64,000 nt of DNA from Pseudomonas sp. Root71 (GCF_001429045.1 NZ_LMHY01000029.1:226208-290207); one strand, 5' to 3'; shown: positions 37,857-46,358, counted from the first letter of the stretch. Numbers and translations: made by a program. Notes: generated by a model not told the origin, from the sequence alone.

Positions 37857-37880
37857 ACGGACGAGGAGCCCAAAGAATTA
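37857..37880 (-). promoter_or_regulatory. PvdS-like box upstream of pvdG
   Basis: On the minus strand TAATT, 16 bases, CGT. The -35 part is preceded by C, giving the same CTAATT as the NRPS box. It ends 32 bases before the GTG start of pvdG. Confidence 0.55.
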
Positions 37881-37893
37881 GCCATGTGAGTAA

Positions 37894-37989
37894 CCCTGTG
37901 GGAGCGAGCTTGCTCGCGATGACGGTGTGTCAGGCACTGATGATTTCGACTGATACTCCGCTATCGCGAGCAAGCTCGCTCCCACAGGG
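37894..37989. repeat. Paired REP palindromes
   Basis: CCCTGTGGGAGCGAGCTTGC at the left and GCAAGCTCGCTCCCACAGGG at the right are exact inverted copies around about 45 bases, between the pvdG promoter and the MFS remnant. Confidence 0.9.
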
Positions 37990-38012
37990 GGGCTGTTTCC
38001 AGCATTGGATGT

Positions 38013-38348
38013 TCATTTCAGATGGCGATAACTCGGAATCGCCGAACCGAGCACCACCGCCCCCGCCGCAATCGCCAGCCAGAACCCGCTGCGTGCGCCG
38101 AAGGCGTCCACCAACCAGCCGGAGCCGGCGGCGCCGAACGCCAACCCGGCCAGGCACGAGCCGATGGCATACACCGACAGCACGATGCTCGCCACCGCGC
38201 CGGCCATTGCGTAGCCACCCTGCACCTGCGAAAGCATGGTGATCAGGCCGATGCCGGTCATGGAAATCGGCATGCGCGCGATCATTGCGGCCAGCACGAA
38301 GGCGCCACTGCCAGGGGCTTTGAACAACTCGCGATAGGGGTTGGCCAT
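38013..38348 (-). pseudogene. Internally deleted MFS transporter remnant
   Basis: An open frame of 111 aa. The first half (NPYRELFKAPGSGAFVLAAM, ARMPISMTGIGLITMLSQVQGGYAMAGAV) matches the N-terminal region of a roughly 400-aa Pseudomonas MFS permease. It then passes within about 30 residues into GAAGSGWLVDAFGARSGFWLAIAAGAVVLG, which looks like the last two membrane segments of such a permease. About two thirds of the middle is missing in frame. Too short to transport as a monomer, it is probably a deletion remnant. The start is taken at 38348, since the upstream extension reads through a REP element. Confidence 0.7.
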
Positions 38349-38431
38349 GGGACGGGTCTCATCAGGGGACTGCACGTTGCCATAACGGCTGATTGCCGGG
38401 GAAGCAGCAATTTGTTGGTTGAATGTGAAGG

Positions 38432-38510
38432 CCCCATCGCGAGCAAGCTCGCTCCCACAATGGCCGGCGTACACCAGTCAACTGTGGGAGCGAGCTTGCT
38501 CGCGATGGGG
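38432..38510. repeat. Paired REP palindromes
   Basis: CCCATCGCGAGCAAGCTCGC and GCGAGCTTGCTCGCGATGGG face each other around a short spacer of about 30 bases. The orientation is tail-to-tail, opposite to the pairs at 10394 and 37894. Confidence 0.88.
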
Positions 38511-38604
38511 TCAGAACAGACAACTCACACCCTTCGCCAAATGAACTCTCGCCCACCCAAACCAGTCAGCTATTTAGGCCCCCGGTTCCCGGAGTTTCGC
38601 GACA

Positions 38605-40428
38605 ATGGTTGATCCCCCCGAACGCCAACGCCCCATCGACGCCCACGGCATCATCGGCGACATGCGCAGCGCGGCGCTGGTCAACGACAAGGGCAGCGTG
38701 GATTTTTTCTGCTGGCCGGAGTTCGACAGCCCGTCGATCTTCTGCTCGCTGCTGGACACCCCCGAAGCCGGAATTTTCCAGTTGGCGCCGGACTTGCCCG
38801 ACGCCCGCCGCGAACAAATCTACCTGCCCGACACCAATGTGTTGCTGACCCGCTGGCTCAGTGATCGCGCCGTGGTCGAAGTCACCGACCTGCTACCGGT
38901 CGGTGACACCGAGGATGACCTGCCGCTGCTGATGCGGCGGATCCGTGTGGTCAGCGGCCGCGCCACCTTCCACATGCGCTGCGCCGTGCGCCATGACTAC
39001 GCCCGCGCCTACACTCGCGCACGCCAGAACAAACAGGATGTGGTGTTTGAAGCTGCCGACCAACCGACTCTGCGGCTCTCTTCGGATCAGGCATTACGCA
39101 TCGACGCCAACGTGGCGATCGCCGATTTCACCCTCGAACAAGACCAGACTGGTCAATTCCTGCTAGGCGCCCTCGACGATCCGCGCTTCAAGGAAGGTGC
39201 CGCGCAACTGTGCCTGGAGCGCACCCTGAAGTTCTGGCGCGACTGGATCGGCCAGTCCAACTACCGCGGCCGCTGGCGCGAAATGGTCAACCGCTCGGCC
39301 CTGGCGATGAAGCTGCTGACCTCGCGCAAACACGGCGCCATTCTCGCCGCCGCCACCTTCGGCCTGCCGGAAAGCCCGGGTGGCACACGTAACTGGGACT
39401 ATCGCTTCACCTGGATCCGCGACGCCTCGTTCACCGTCTATGCGTTCATGCGCCTGGGCTTCGTCGAAGAGGCCAACGCCTATATGCGCTGGTTGCGCGG
39501 TCGGGTCAGCGACTGCCAGGGCAAGCCGATGAAACTCAATATCCTGTACGCCATCGACGGTCGCCAGGAGCTGCCGGAGATCGAGCTGGCGCACCTGTCT
39601 GGGCATGGTGGCGCACAACCGGTGCGCATCGGCAATCAGGCTTACGAACAAGTCCAGCTCGATATCTTTGGCGAGCTGATGGACGCGATTTACCTGGTCA
39701 ACAAATACGGCGAAGCCATCTCCCATGAAGGCTGGAAACACACGGTGGAGGTGGTCGATCAGGTCTGTGAAACCTGGGAGCAGAAGGATGTCGGCATCTG
39801 GGAGATGCGCGGCGCGCAATATCATTTCCTGCATTCACGGCTGATGTGCTGGGTCGCCCTGGACCGCGCCATCCGCCTTGCTTCAAAACGCTCGCTGCCG
39901 GCCCCCTTCGCGCGTTGGGACCAGACCCGCCAGGCGATCTACGCCGACATCTGGGAGAACTTCTGGAATCAAGAGCGCGGGCATTTCGTCCAGCACATCG
40001 GCGGCACCGGCCTGGACGGTTCGATGCTGCTGATGCCGCTGGTGCGTTTCGTCAGCGCCCGCGACCCGCGCTGGCTGGCGACCCTGGAAGCCATCGAAAA
40101 GAGCCTGGTGCGCGACGGCATGGTCTACCGCTACCGCAACGACGACAGCCAGATCGACGGCCTGCCCGGCAGCGAAGGCGCCTTCGCCGCGTGCTCGTTC
40201 TGGTACGTCGAATGCCTGGCCCGCGCCGGCCAGCTCGACAAGGCCCACCTGGAGTTCGAACAACTGCTCAGGTACGCCAACCCGCTGGGGCTGTATGCCG
40301 AAGAATTCGACAGCCATGGGCGGCACATGGGCAACACACCGCAGGCATTGACCCATCTGGCGCTGATCAGTGCGGCGTGCTTTCTGGATAGGAGGTTGAG
40401 TGGGGAGAAGGTTGTTTGGCAGCCGTGA
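38605..40428 (+). CDS. Glycoside hydrolase family 15 protein (glucoamylase/trehalase-like)
   Basis: 607 aa, with no signal peptide, so probably cytoplasmic. The N-terminal beta domain (IIGDMRSAALVNDKGSVDFFCWPEFDSPSIF) and the alpha/alpha barrel with GTRNWDYRFTWIRDASFTVYA are typical of bacterial GH15 proteins; acidic residues in EQKDVGIWEMRG and EGAFAACSFWYVE are candidates for the catalytic pair. It may act on trehalose or an oligoglucan. It begins in an A/T-poor region with no obvious partner gene. The stop is followed by an AT-rich stretch. Confidence 0.85.
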   Translation: MVDPPERQRPIDAHGIIGDMRSAALVNDKGSVDFFCWPEFDSPSIFCSLLDTPEAGIFQLAPDLPDARREQIYLPDTNVLLTRWLSDRAVVEVTDLLPVGDTEDDLPLLMRRIRVVSGRATFHMRCAVRHDYARAYTRARQNKQDVVFEAADQPTLRLSSDQALRIDANVAIADFTLEQDQTGQFLLGALDDPRFKEGAAQLCLERTLKFWRDWIGQSNYRGRWREMVNRSALAMKLLTSRKHGAILAAATFGLPESPGGTRNWDYRFTWIRDASFTVYAFMRLGFVEEANAYMRWLRGRVSDCQGKPMKLNILYAIDGRQELPEIELAHLSGHGGAQPVRIGNQAYEQVQLDIFGELMDAIYLVNKYGEAISHEGWKHTVEVVDQVCETWEQKDVGIWEMRGAQYHFLHSRLMCWVALDRAIRLASKRSLPAPFARWDQTRQAIYADIWENFWNQERGHFVQHIGGTGLDGSMLLMPLVRFVSARDPRWLATLEAIEKSLVRDGMVYRYRNDDSQIDGLPGSEGAFAACSFWYVECLARAGQLDKAHLEFEQLLRYANPLGLYAEEFDSHGRHMGNTPQALTHLALISAACFLDRRLSGEKVVWQP

Positions 40429-40721
40429 GATTTGATTGTCCCCCCAATAACCGCGTTAGCCGGCAGCACTTTGTATTTTTGCTGCACATAAGCCGATGTA
40501 GGACTGTTCCGAGAATACTGTCAGCAATATCAGATCTAAGTAGATCGGCGTAAAAAGATTTTTTCTGGGGGTACTATTTTAAAACCGCCGTCACATTCTG
40601 ATATGTTTTTTGTTCCCACTACACACGCCAAGCCTTCTTGATATCTAGCCAATAGTGCCGACTAAAGTCACACAAAAACAAAACGCCCTCGTAATCTATC
40701 GTTTTTTTCAGGAGCCTGTAC
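40429..40721. other. AT-rich intergenic region, no gene seen
   Basis: About 290 bases with a sharp drop in GC compared with the flanking GH15 gene. It has many T/A runs (AAAAAGATTTTTTC, TATTTTAAAAC, ATGTTTTTTG) and no supported ORF. It probably contains the promoter of the phosphotransferase gene and may mark the left border of acquired DNA; no direct repeat of attachment-site type was found by eye. Confidence 0.5.
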
Positions 40722-41687
40722 ATGAATAGCCTGGACAGCCTAATGCGTTCAATCTCCGAGGCATACGATCTACACATAAAACACATGGAACTCATTTACG
40801 ACGCAGTCAACAAAATATTCAGAATAACCAACGACAACGATTCGTTGATTTTCAAGATCTTCAATAAAAGAGACCATTCAAAACAAAGAATCTCTTTCGA
40901 AAGAAAAATCACATCTTATATATCATCCCACCAACCCAACAGCATCAATCCAATCCTTGCGAAAGCCCAGATAGAAAAAACCTACCTATACGAGAACCAG
41001 TTTTACTATGGCATTCTCACTCGTGAGTGCACTGGCAACCCGTACCTTAAAAATGCCGGAGCTCTGTCAGACGACTATCTGTTTGGCCAAGCACTATTCA
41101 CATTGCATCACATTCCACCACCCCCATTCAGAAACCCAAAACACGATACCAGTAACGTTAAGCATCTAATATCAAAGCTTGGAAGCCCCAACCGTTCCCA
41201 AAAAACCATTCAATTAAAGGAAATCATACAAACCTTACACAACGATATAAATCTAACTACCCTATCCCATACCGAGTGTATGATGCGTTGTATTAGCCAC
41301 GGAGATGCCTGGCCAGGAAACGCACTTTATTCTTCTAATGCGTGCACCCTGATTGACTTTGAGCACACCAGAATCTCTGACCCGGCATTTGATGTCGCTA
41401 CGTTCATCTGGTGGCTCACGGGGAGCGAACACACGGAGTTAGAAAAACTCAAATCATGGAAAAAATTCATCAATGGATATGGTGAGTCTATAAAACAACT
41501 AATCAACAACAGCACACCAACACTAATAAAAACCAACCAACTAAGAAGCCTTATCTTCTTACACAACAACATAATCATTAACAAAGAAATACTTGAATAC
41601 GCACAACACCAAACATTTCATCTACTAGATAAATTAACCCCACACCTAAAAAGCGAGCACCTACTAGAAGCCCTGTGGAAAAAATAA
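40722..41687 (+). CDS. Aminoglycoside/choline-kinase-type phosphotransferase, AT-rich
   Basis: 321 aa with AGGAG nine bases before the ATG. Kinase-like motifs are clear: the catalytic loop ISHGDAWPGNAL (H-G-D-x-x-x-x-N) near residue 195 and the metal-binding LIDFEHTRISDPAFDVATFIWW near 213. This places it in the APH/choline kinase-like (APH, Pfam01636) superfamily. The N-lobe (KIFRITNDNDSLIFKIFNK) supports the fold. The codon use is rich in A/T-ending codons (Asn, Lys, Ile), unlike every neighbour, which suggests horizontal transfer. The substrate (sugar, amino alcohol or drug) cannot be told. About 200 bases of AT-rich DNA separate it from the next gene. Confidence 0.8.
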   Translation: MNSLDSLMRSISEAYDLHIKHMELIYDAVNKIFRITNDNDSLIFKIFNKRDHSKQRISFERKITSYISSHQPNSINPILAKAQIEKTYLYENQFYYGILTRECTGNPYLKNAGALSDDYLFGQALFTLHHIPPPPFRNPKHDTSNVKHLISKLGSPNRSQKTIQLKEIIQTLHNDINLTTLSHTECMMRCISHGDAWPGNALYSSNACTLIDFEHTRISDPAFDVATFIWWLTGSEHTELEKLKSWKKFINGYGESIKQLINNSTPTLIKTNQLRSLIFLHNNIIINKEILEYAQHQTFHLLDKLTPHLKSEHLLEALWKK

Positions 41688-41893
41688 TAAATGCAACCAT
41701 CTCTGATATCTCATTGCTTGCAAAAACACTTACATACCTTTGAAACTTGTTAGCAAAATCACTCTCACTGCCCATTTCGTAACTTTCTTACACTTTGAAA
41801 TACCTTGTTGCGTATCGTTACCTCCCCACCTAACATCCTTACTGAACGGGAACAGCGGAGCTGTCCAATACACCCCGAATTCAAGGAACCAGA

Positions 41894-42283
41894 ATGACCC
41901 AACGCATCCAACGCAGCATCGACTCCCCGCTCCGAACCGGTTTGAACCGCGAAGAGCTCTGGGAGGCCGGTGACAAGGGCCTGATCAAATGCTGGGAAGT
42001 CGGCCGCCAGCGCGCCGCCCGATTCCCCGACCTCGCCCGACAGTGCCTCGCCGGCGAGCTGCCCGTACTGGGCTGGAAAGGCGGCGTCAGCCGCAGCCTG
42101 AAGAAACTCGAAAAATATGGCTCCCTTAAATACCTCGCACAGTGGCAAGGGTTGCGTGGGGAAGATCTGGATGTTGATTTGAGCGAAGAGCGGGCGCTGA
42201 CTTGCTCGCGAACCGGGATGGTGGTGACGTTCACGCCGGATCGGGCGAAGTATTTCAATCAAATAGCGGAAGTTGAATCCTAG
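41894..42283 (+). CDS. Hypothetical protein, unknown function
   Basis: 129 aa with AAGGAA before the ATG. I do not recognise a family. It is charged and Trp-containing (ELWEAGDKGLIKCWEVGRQRAARF, VLGWKGGVSRSLKKLEKYGSLKYLAQWQ), has no signal peptide or membrane segment and is probably cytoplasmic. GC returns to the chromosomal level here. The TerB-like/BRCT gene starts 12 bases after its stop, so the two are probably cotranscribed. Confidence 0.6.
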   Translation: MTQRIQRSIDSPLRTGLNREELWEAGDKGLIKCWEVGRQRAARFPDLARQCLAGELPVLGWKGGVSRSLKKLEKYGSLKYLAQWQGLRGEDLDVDLSEERALTCSRTGMVVTFTPDRAKYFNQIAEVES

Positions 42284-42294
42284 GAGCATGGACA

Positions 42295-42927
42295 ATGGTC
42301 GATTTGCATCAGGAATTTCAAAACAGTGGATTCTTCCACGAAGCGCGCATTGATAGACGTTCAGCCGACGCACTGGTAGGCATCGCGGCTGGACTCGCTG
42401 CCGATGGCAGGATCAACCAACAGGAAGCCGAGTTTCTCAAGAGTTGGATCGAGGTTCATTTGTGTCATCTGGGTGATCCGGTCGTGAACATCCTCTATAA
42501 ACGCCTCTCCAACATGCTGAGTGATGGCGTGCTGGACTCTGAAGAGTCGGCTGAGCTACTGGACATGCTGCACCAGTTTTCAGGTATCCCGGTTGGCTCT
42601 GACCAGATCTTCACAACACCTTGCAGTCTTCCACTCGATATCCCTGCACCCGCACTGAACTGGATTGATCGGGTTTTCCTGTTCACCGGCGTTATGGCTT
42701 ACGGTCCGCGCAAAGAATGCGAATCGCTGATAGTCGAACGCGGCGGTCTGATTGGTGGTTCGGTCAGCAAAAAAATCAACTATCTGGTGGTCGGCAGCAT
42801 CGGAAACGATCAATGGCTTAATAGCACTTATGGCACCAAGATCAAAAAAGCCGTTGAACTGAGAGAGAGCGGTGTTCCTATCGCGATCATCAGTGAAGAA
42901 CACTGGCAAAGGGTGCTGTTCGGGTGA
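42295..42927 (+). CDS. TerB-like plus BRCT domain protein
   Basis: 210 aa with GGAG before the ATG. Residues about 12-100 (SADALVGIAAGLAADGRINQQE, LDSEESAELLDMLHQF) have the two DG-x-IN/LD-x-EE repeats seen in TerB/tellurite-resistance-like helical domains. Residues about 120-210 form a BRCT domain: VFLFTGVMAYGPRKECESLI, RGGLIGGSVSKKINYLVVG, then GVPIAIISEEHWQ. It resembles the BRCT domain of NAD-dependent DNA ligases but has no ligase part. BRCT domains bind phosphopeptides or DNA ends; the job here is unknown. Confidence 0.75.
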   Translation: MVDLHQEFQNSGFFHEARIDRRSADALVGIAAGLAADGRINQQEAEFLKSWIEVHLCHLGDPVVNILYKRLSNMLSDGVLDSEESAELLDMLHQFSGIPVGSDQIFTTPCSLPLDIPAPALNWIDRVFLFTGVMAYGPRKECESLIVERGGLIGGSVSKKINYLVVGSIGNDQWLNSTYGTKIKKAVELRESGVPIAIISEEHWQRVLFG

Positions 42928-42955
42928 CACAACTTTGGGCGCCAAGGGAGGTACG

Positions 42956-43855
42956 ATGATTGAGCATCCACTAAAGACCGTCCGCACGACACAACTCGAC
43001 ATTACCTACGAAGAACACGGCCCCGCCACTGGCTACCCGATCATCCTGCTTCATGGCTTTCCCTATTCGCCACGTGCCTACGACGCAATCGCCCCCGCTC
43101 TCGCCGCTACCGGTTACCGCGTGATCGTTCCGTATCTACGGGGTTACGGCCCAACACGCTTCATCAACGCTGATACGCTGCGTTCCGGTCAGCAATCCGC
43201 CCTTGCCCAGGATTTGCTTGAGCTGATGGATGCCCTTTCCATTAAACAGGCGTCTCTCTGTGGCTACGATTGGGGCGGTCGGGCGGCGTGCATTGTGGCG
43301 GCACTGTGGCCGGAACGGGTGCGCTGCCTGGTTACGGGCGATGGCTATAACCTTCAGGACATCCCCCATTCGACACTGCCTCTGGCTCCTGAGTCCGAGC
43401 ATCGCTACTGGTATCAGTACTATTTCCACACACCTCGTGGCGTCGCGGGCCTGACTGAAAATCGCCGCGCTTTGTGCGAATTACTCTGGAAACTGTGGTC
43501 ACCCACCTGGGCCGACAGCGCTGCACGCTATCCGTTGAGCGCCCCGGCCTTCGACAACCCGGATTTCGTCGACGTTGTGATTCACTCCTACCGCCACCGT
43601 TATATGTATGCCCTTGGCGATCCAACGCTGGAATGGATGGAGCAGGCCCTGAGCAAACAACCGGGCATCAGCGTACCGACGATTTCCCTGTGCGGTGCCG
43701 ATGACGGTGTCGGGCCAGCGCAAGACGTCGACGAAGATATCGGGCATTTCACCGGCCCCTATGAGCGCCGGATCTTGCCGGGCGTTGGCCACAACATTCC
43801 CGAAGAAGCACCAGACGCCACACTCAAGGCACTACTGGATCTGCTCCAACACTAA
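42956..43855 (+). CDS. Alpha/beta hydrolase, epoxide hydrolase/haloalkane dehalogenase-like
   Basis: 299 aa from the ATG at 42956 with GGGAGG six bases upstream; a frame from 42872 would overlap the BRCT gene. It shows oxyanion motif LLHGFPYSP, nucleophile elbow CGYDWGG with Asp (not Ser) as nucleophile, acid region near GADDGVG and the terminal His in PGVGHNIPEEAP. An Asp nucleophile points to the epoxide hydrolase or dehalogenase branch. It begins 28 bases after the BRCT stop and its last 32 bases overlap the converging GlxA-type regulator gene. Confidence 0.8.
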   Translation: MIEHPLKTVRTTQLDITYEEHGPATGYPIILLHGFPYSPRAYDAIAPALAATGYRVIVPYLRGYGPTRFINADTLRSGQQSALAQDLLELMDALSIKQASLCGYDWGGRAACIVAALWPERVRCLVTGDGYNLQDIPHSTLPLAPESEHRYWYQYYFHTPRGVAGLTENRRALCELLWKLWSPTWADSAARYPLSAPAFDNPDFVDVVIHSYRHRYMYALGDPTLEWMEQALSKQPGISVPTISLCGADDGVGPAQDVDEDIGHFTGPYERRILPGVGHNIPEEAPDATLKALLDLLQH

Positions 43856-44807
43856 CCGAAAACCGCTCCCGATAAGCCTGTGGCGTCACGCCCATGGCCC
43901 GCAGGAAGCTGCGGCGCAGGGTTTCTTCGCTGCCGAAGCCGCATTGCACCGCCACCCGTTTGATCGGCACGCCGGTATCGCTGAGCAAACGCCGCGCGGT
44001 TTCGACGCGGATCAGTTCGATGGCCCGGGCCGGGGTCTGGCCGGTGTCGGCGCGGTAGTGGCGCACGAAGCTGCGTTCGCTCATGCCGGCCTGCAAGGCC
44101 AGGGTCGGGATGCCCAGGTCGTGGGTCAGGTTTTCGCTGATCCAGGCGTGAAGTTCGTCGAAACGGTTGCCTTCCTGTTGCAGTGACAGGGTCACGCTGA
44201 ATTGCGACTGGCCACCCGGACGCTTGAGAAACACCACCAGTTGCCGGGCGACTTCCAGGGCCATGGTGCGCCCCAGATCTTGTTCGACCATGGCCAACGC
44301 CAGGTCGATGCCGGCGGTCACCCCGGCCGAGGTCCAGACCGGGCCGTCGTTAATGAAGATCGGGTTGGGCTCGACGTGCAGTTGCGGGTGCTGCTGCGCC
44401 AATTGCTCGCAACGGGTCCAGTGGGTGACCACGCGCCGGCCGTCGAGCCAGCCGCTGGCCGCCAGCAGGAACGCACCGGTGCACACCGAGGCAACCCGCC
44501 GGCAGCCATGGGCATGTTCGCGCACCCAGGCGACCAACGGCGCATCTTCGGCCGCTGCGTAGACACCCCAGCCACCGGCGATGATCAGGGTATCGGTGCC
44601 CTCTTCCGGTAATGGTTCGGCCAACAGGGCCAACCCCGCCGACGACATCACCGCCCCGCCGCCGCTGACAATTACTGTCGGTGCATAGGGTGGCGGCAGG
44701 CCTTGCTGGCGGGCAATGTCGTTGGCCGAAGCGAAGACCTGCAACGGCCCGGTGACGTCGAGCAATTGCACGTTGGCGAAAGCGAGCACATGGATGGTTT
44801 TCGACAT
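43824..44807 (-). CDS. GlxA-family AraC-type transcriptional regulator
   Basis: 327 aa. Residues 1-185 form a DJ-1/PfpI-like domain (VQLLDVTGPLQVFASAN, SVCTGAFLLAASGWLDGRRVVTHW) in which Cys is in SVCTG. The C-terminal 100 residues are an AraC HTH pair (LTHDLGIPTLALQAGMSERSFVRHY; VQCGFGSEETLRRSF; MGVTPQAYRERF). GlxA-type regulators sense nitrogenous or small metabolites through the DJ-1 part. It is divergent from the isonitrile hydratase gene, itself a DJ-1 family enzyme, so it is likely to control that gene. A perfect palindrome lies between them. Confidence 0.87.
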   Translation of the reverse strand: MSKTIHVLAFANVQLLDVTGPLQVFASANDIARQQGLPPPYAPTVIVSGGGAVMSSAGLALLAEPLPEEGTDTLIIAGGWGVYAAAEDAPLVAWVREHAHGCRRVASVCTGAFLLAASGWLDGRRVVTHWTRCEQLAQQHPQLHVEPNPIFINDGPVWTSAGVTAGIDLALAMVEQDLGRTMALEVARQLVVFLKRPGGQSQFSVTLSLQQEGNRFDELHAWISENLTHDLGIPTLALQAGMSERSFVRHYRADTGQTPARAIELIRVETARRLLSDTGVPIKRVAVQCGFGSEETLRRSFLRAMGVTPQAYRERFSVSVGADPVVP

Positions 44808-44828
44808 TTGGCGTAATTCGTTGGGATA

Positions 44829-44844
44829 TTGGCGTATACGCCAA
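44829..44844. promoter_or_regulatory. Palindromic operator candidate TTGGCGTATACGCCAA
   Basis: A perfect 16-base dyad lies 22 bases upstream of the GlxA-type regulator start and 52 bases upstream of inhA. A second half-site TTGGCGTA occurs at 44808-44815, adjoining the regulator start. The placement in a divergent promoter suggests the regulator binding site; AraC-type factors more often use direct repeats, so another factor is possible. Confidence 0.55.
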
Positions 44845-44895
44845 AGCCTACGAGCCTAAAGTCAAACCGTCCACCCACTTCACGAGAAAAACACC

Positions 44896-45582
44896 ATGAC
44901 GTTGCAGATCGGTTTTCTGTTGTTTCCTCAGGTGCAGCAACTGGACCTGACCGGCCCTTACGACGTACTGGCCTCGCTGCCGGATGTGAAAGTGCATCTG
45001 ATCTGGAAAGACCTGATGCCGGTCACCGCCAGCACCGGCCTGCTGTTGAAACCGACCACCACTTTCGACGATTGCCCGGCACTGGACGTGATCTGCGTGC
45101 CCGGTGGCAGCGGCGTCGGCCCCTTGATGGAAGATGACCAGACCCTGGACTTTCTCAAGGCCCAGGCCGCCAACGCCCGGTACGTCACGTCGGTGTGCAC
45201 CGGCTCGCTGGTGCTGGGCGCGGCGGGATTGCTCAAGGGCAAACGCGCCACCACTCACTGGGCGTATCACGAACTGCTCAAGCCACTGGGTGCAATTGCG
45301 GTGCAAGACCGGGTAGTTCGCGACGGCAATCTGCTGACCGGTGGTGGCATCACCGCCGGTATCGACTTCGCCCTGACCCTGGCCGCCGAGCTGTTCGACC
45401 AGGCCACCGCCGAGCTGGTGCAATTGCAACTGGAATACGCCCCAGCCCCGCCATTTACCGCGGGCAGCCCGGAGACGGCCCCGGCCAGCGTGCTGGAGGA
45501 GGCTCGCCAGCGGGCTGCCGGCTCGTTGAAACTGCGGGCGCAGATCACCGAGCGCGCGGCGGCGAAACTCGACCGACAGTGA
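44896..45582 (+). CDS. inhA: Isonitrile hydratase (DJ-1/PfpI family)
   Basis: 228 aa, the same length as the P. putida enzyme I recall, with very close sequence features: LQIGFLLFPQVQQLDLTGPYD, the nucleophile Cys in SVCTGSLVLGAAGLL, and GKRATTHWAYHELL. InhA hydrates isonitriles to N-substituted formamides. The cytoplasmic protein is encoded divergently from the GlxA-type regulator. A bidirectional terminator lies 55 bases after the stop. Confidence 0.87.
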   Translation: MTLQIGFLLFPQVQQLDLTGPYDVLASLPDVKVHLIWKDLMPVTASTGLLLKPTTTFDDCPALDVICVPGGSGVGPLMEDDQTLDFLKAQAANARYVTSVCTGSLVLGAAGLLKGKRATTHWAYHELLKPLGAIAVQDRVVRDGNLLTGGGITAGIDFALTLAAELFDQATAELVQLQLEYAPAPPFTAGSPETAPASVLEEARQRAAGSLKLRAQITERAAAKLDRQ

Positions 45583-45636
45583 AAAAATGGCGGCGGGAAC
45601 CCGGTGCCTGCCGCCACGATGTTTTCACGCACCCAC

Positions 45637-45662
45637 AAAAAAACCCGCCGAAGCGGGTTTTT
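45637..45662. terminator. Bidirectional rho-independent terminator
   Basis: AAACCCGC-CGAA-GCGGGTTT forms an eight-base-pair stem with A-run on the left and T-run on the right, so it works on both strands. It ends inhA on the plus strand and transcripts from the SRPBCC gene on the minus strand. The 200 bases between it and the SRPBCC stop contain an uncertain minus-strand frame (45877 down) that I do not call. Confidence 0.85.
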
Positions 45663-45869
45663 CCAAGACCATGACGACTCCTTGTCGTAGCGTTCCTTGC
45701 ATATGGTCGATCATCCATGATCCTGAGCACATCCTGTGCTTCAGTGGGTAAGGCCAGATTACGCTTCGGATCCAATTTGTAACAGGCGATATCACTACCA
45801 TCGCGTGTAAGACATTCGCTATAAACCACCTTCCGAAACCCCCTGGACGCCTCAGGTTTCGAGCCAGCT

Positions 45870-46358
45870 TCAGCCACTCAGTTGTTCGTGGGACTTGGCA
45901 TTGTCGATCAAAAACTGCTCGATATTGTTCATTTGCTCTTCCCAACCGCGACTGTCCATGCGGAAAGCCTTTTCGCGACGGGTCTGGGGAACGTGATCGA
46001 AACCGGACTCGGAGACCTTGAGCAACGTGCCTTCGTCCATGTCTTCGAGTTCGAATTTCACCAGGGTGGTGGGTTCCTGGGAGTAATCGACTTCAGGGTT
46101 CACGGCATACGGGTGCCAGCGAAACGAAAACAGTCGCTCCGGCTCGACCCGCTCTACCAGTACATTCCAGCGCAAATGCTCATAACCGGGATAGGTAATC
46201 TGCCCCTGGGTCCACTCGCCTGCCACAAAGCGCTTGCCCTCCAGCGCCACGCCAAACCACTGTCCGAACATTTCGGCATTGGCCAGCACACGCCAGACCT
46301 GCGAACGCTTGGCCTTGAGCAGGACTTTCCTTTCGATGCGATCAGATGCTGGGTTCAT
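45870..46358 (-). CDS. SRPBCC/AHSA1-like domain protein
   Basis: 162 aa with a strong AGGAGG seven bases before the ATG. It is a START-like SRPBCC domain: DRIERKVLLKAKRSQVWRVLAN, FGQWFGVALEG, RFSFRWHPYA-type mid strand, LVKFELEDMDEGTLLKVSESGF and the long C-terminal helix GWEEQMNNIEQFL. Proteins of this Aha1-C-like group bind hydrophobic ligands or act as stress proteins; no ligand can be assigned. Confidence 0.82.
   Translation of the reverse strand: MNPASDRIERKVLLKAKRSQVWRVLANAEMFGQWFGVALEGKRFVAGEWTQGQITYPGYEHLRWNVLVERVEPERLFSFRWHPYAVNPEVDYSQEPTTLVKFELEDMDEGTLLKVSESGFDHVPQTRREKAFRMDSRGWEEQMNNIEQFLIDNAKSHEQLSG

Noticed and set aside
38349..38474. Longer start for the MFS remnant
   Set aside because: The added codons are translated REP sequence (CGSELARDG), a common artefact.
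37894..38510. CRISPR-like repeats
   Set aside because: The repeated units are inverted pairs of REP palindromes, not regularly spaced direct repeats.
45545..45877. Minus-strand 110-codon frame overlapping the SRPBCC stop
   Set aside because: Part of it (VVYSECLTRDGSDIACYKLD) looks protein-like, but it runs through the terminator at 45637 and antisense into inhA, so no whole gene can be supported; perhaps a fragment.
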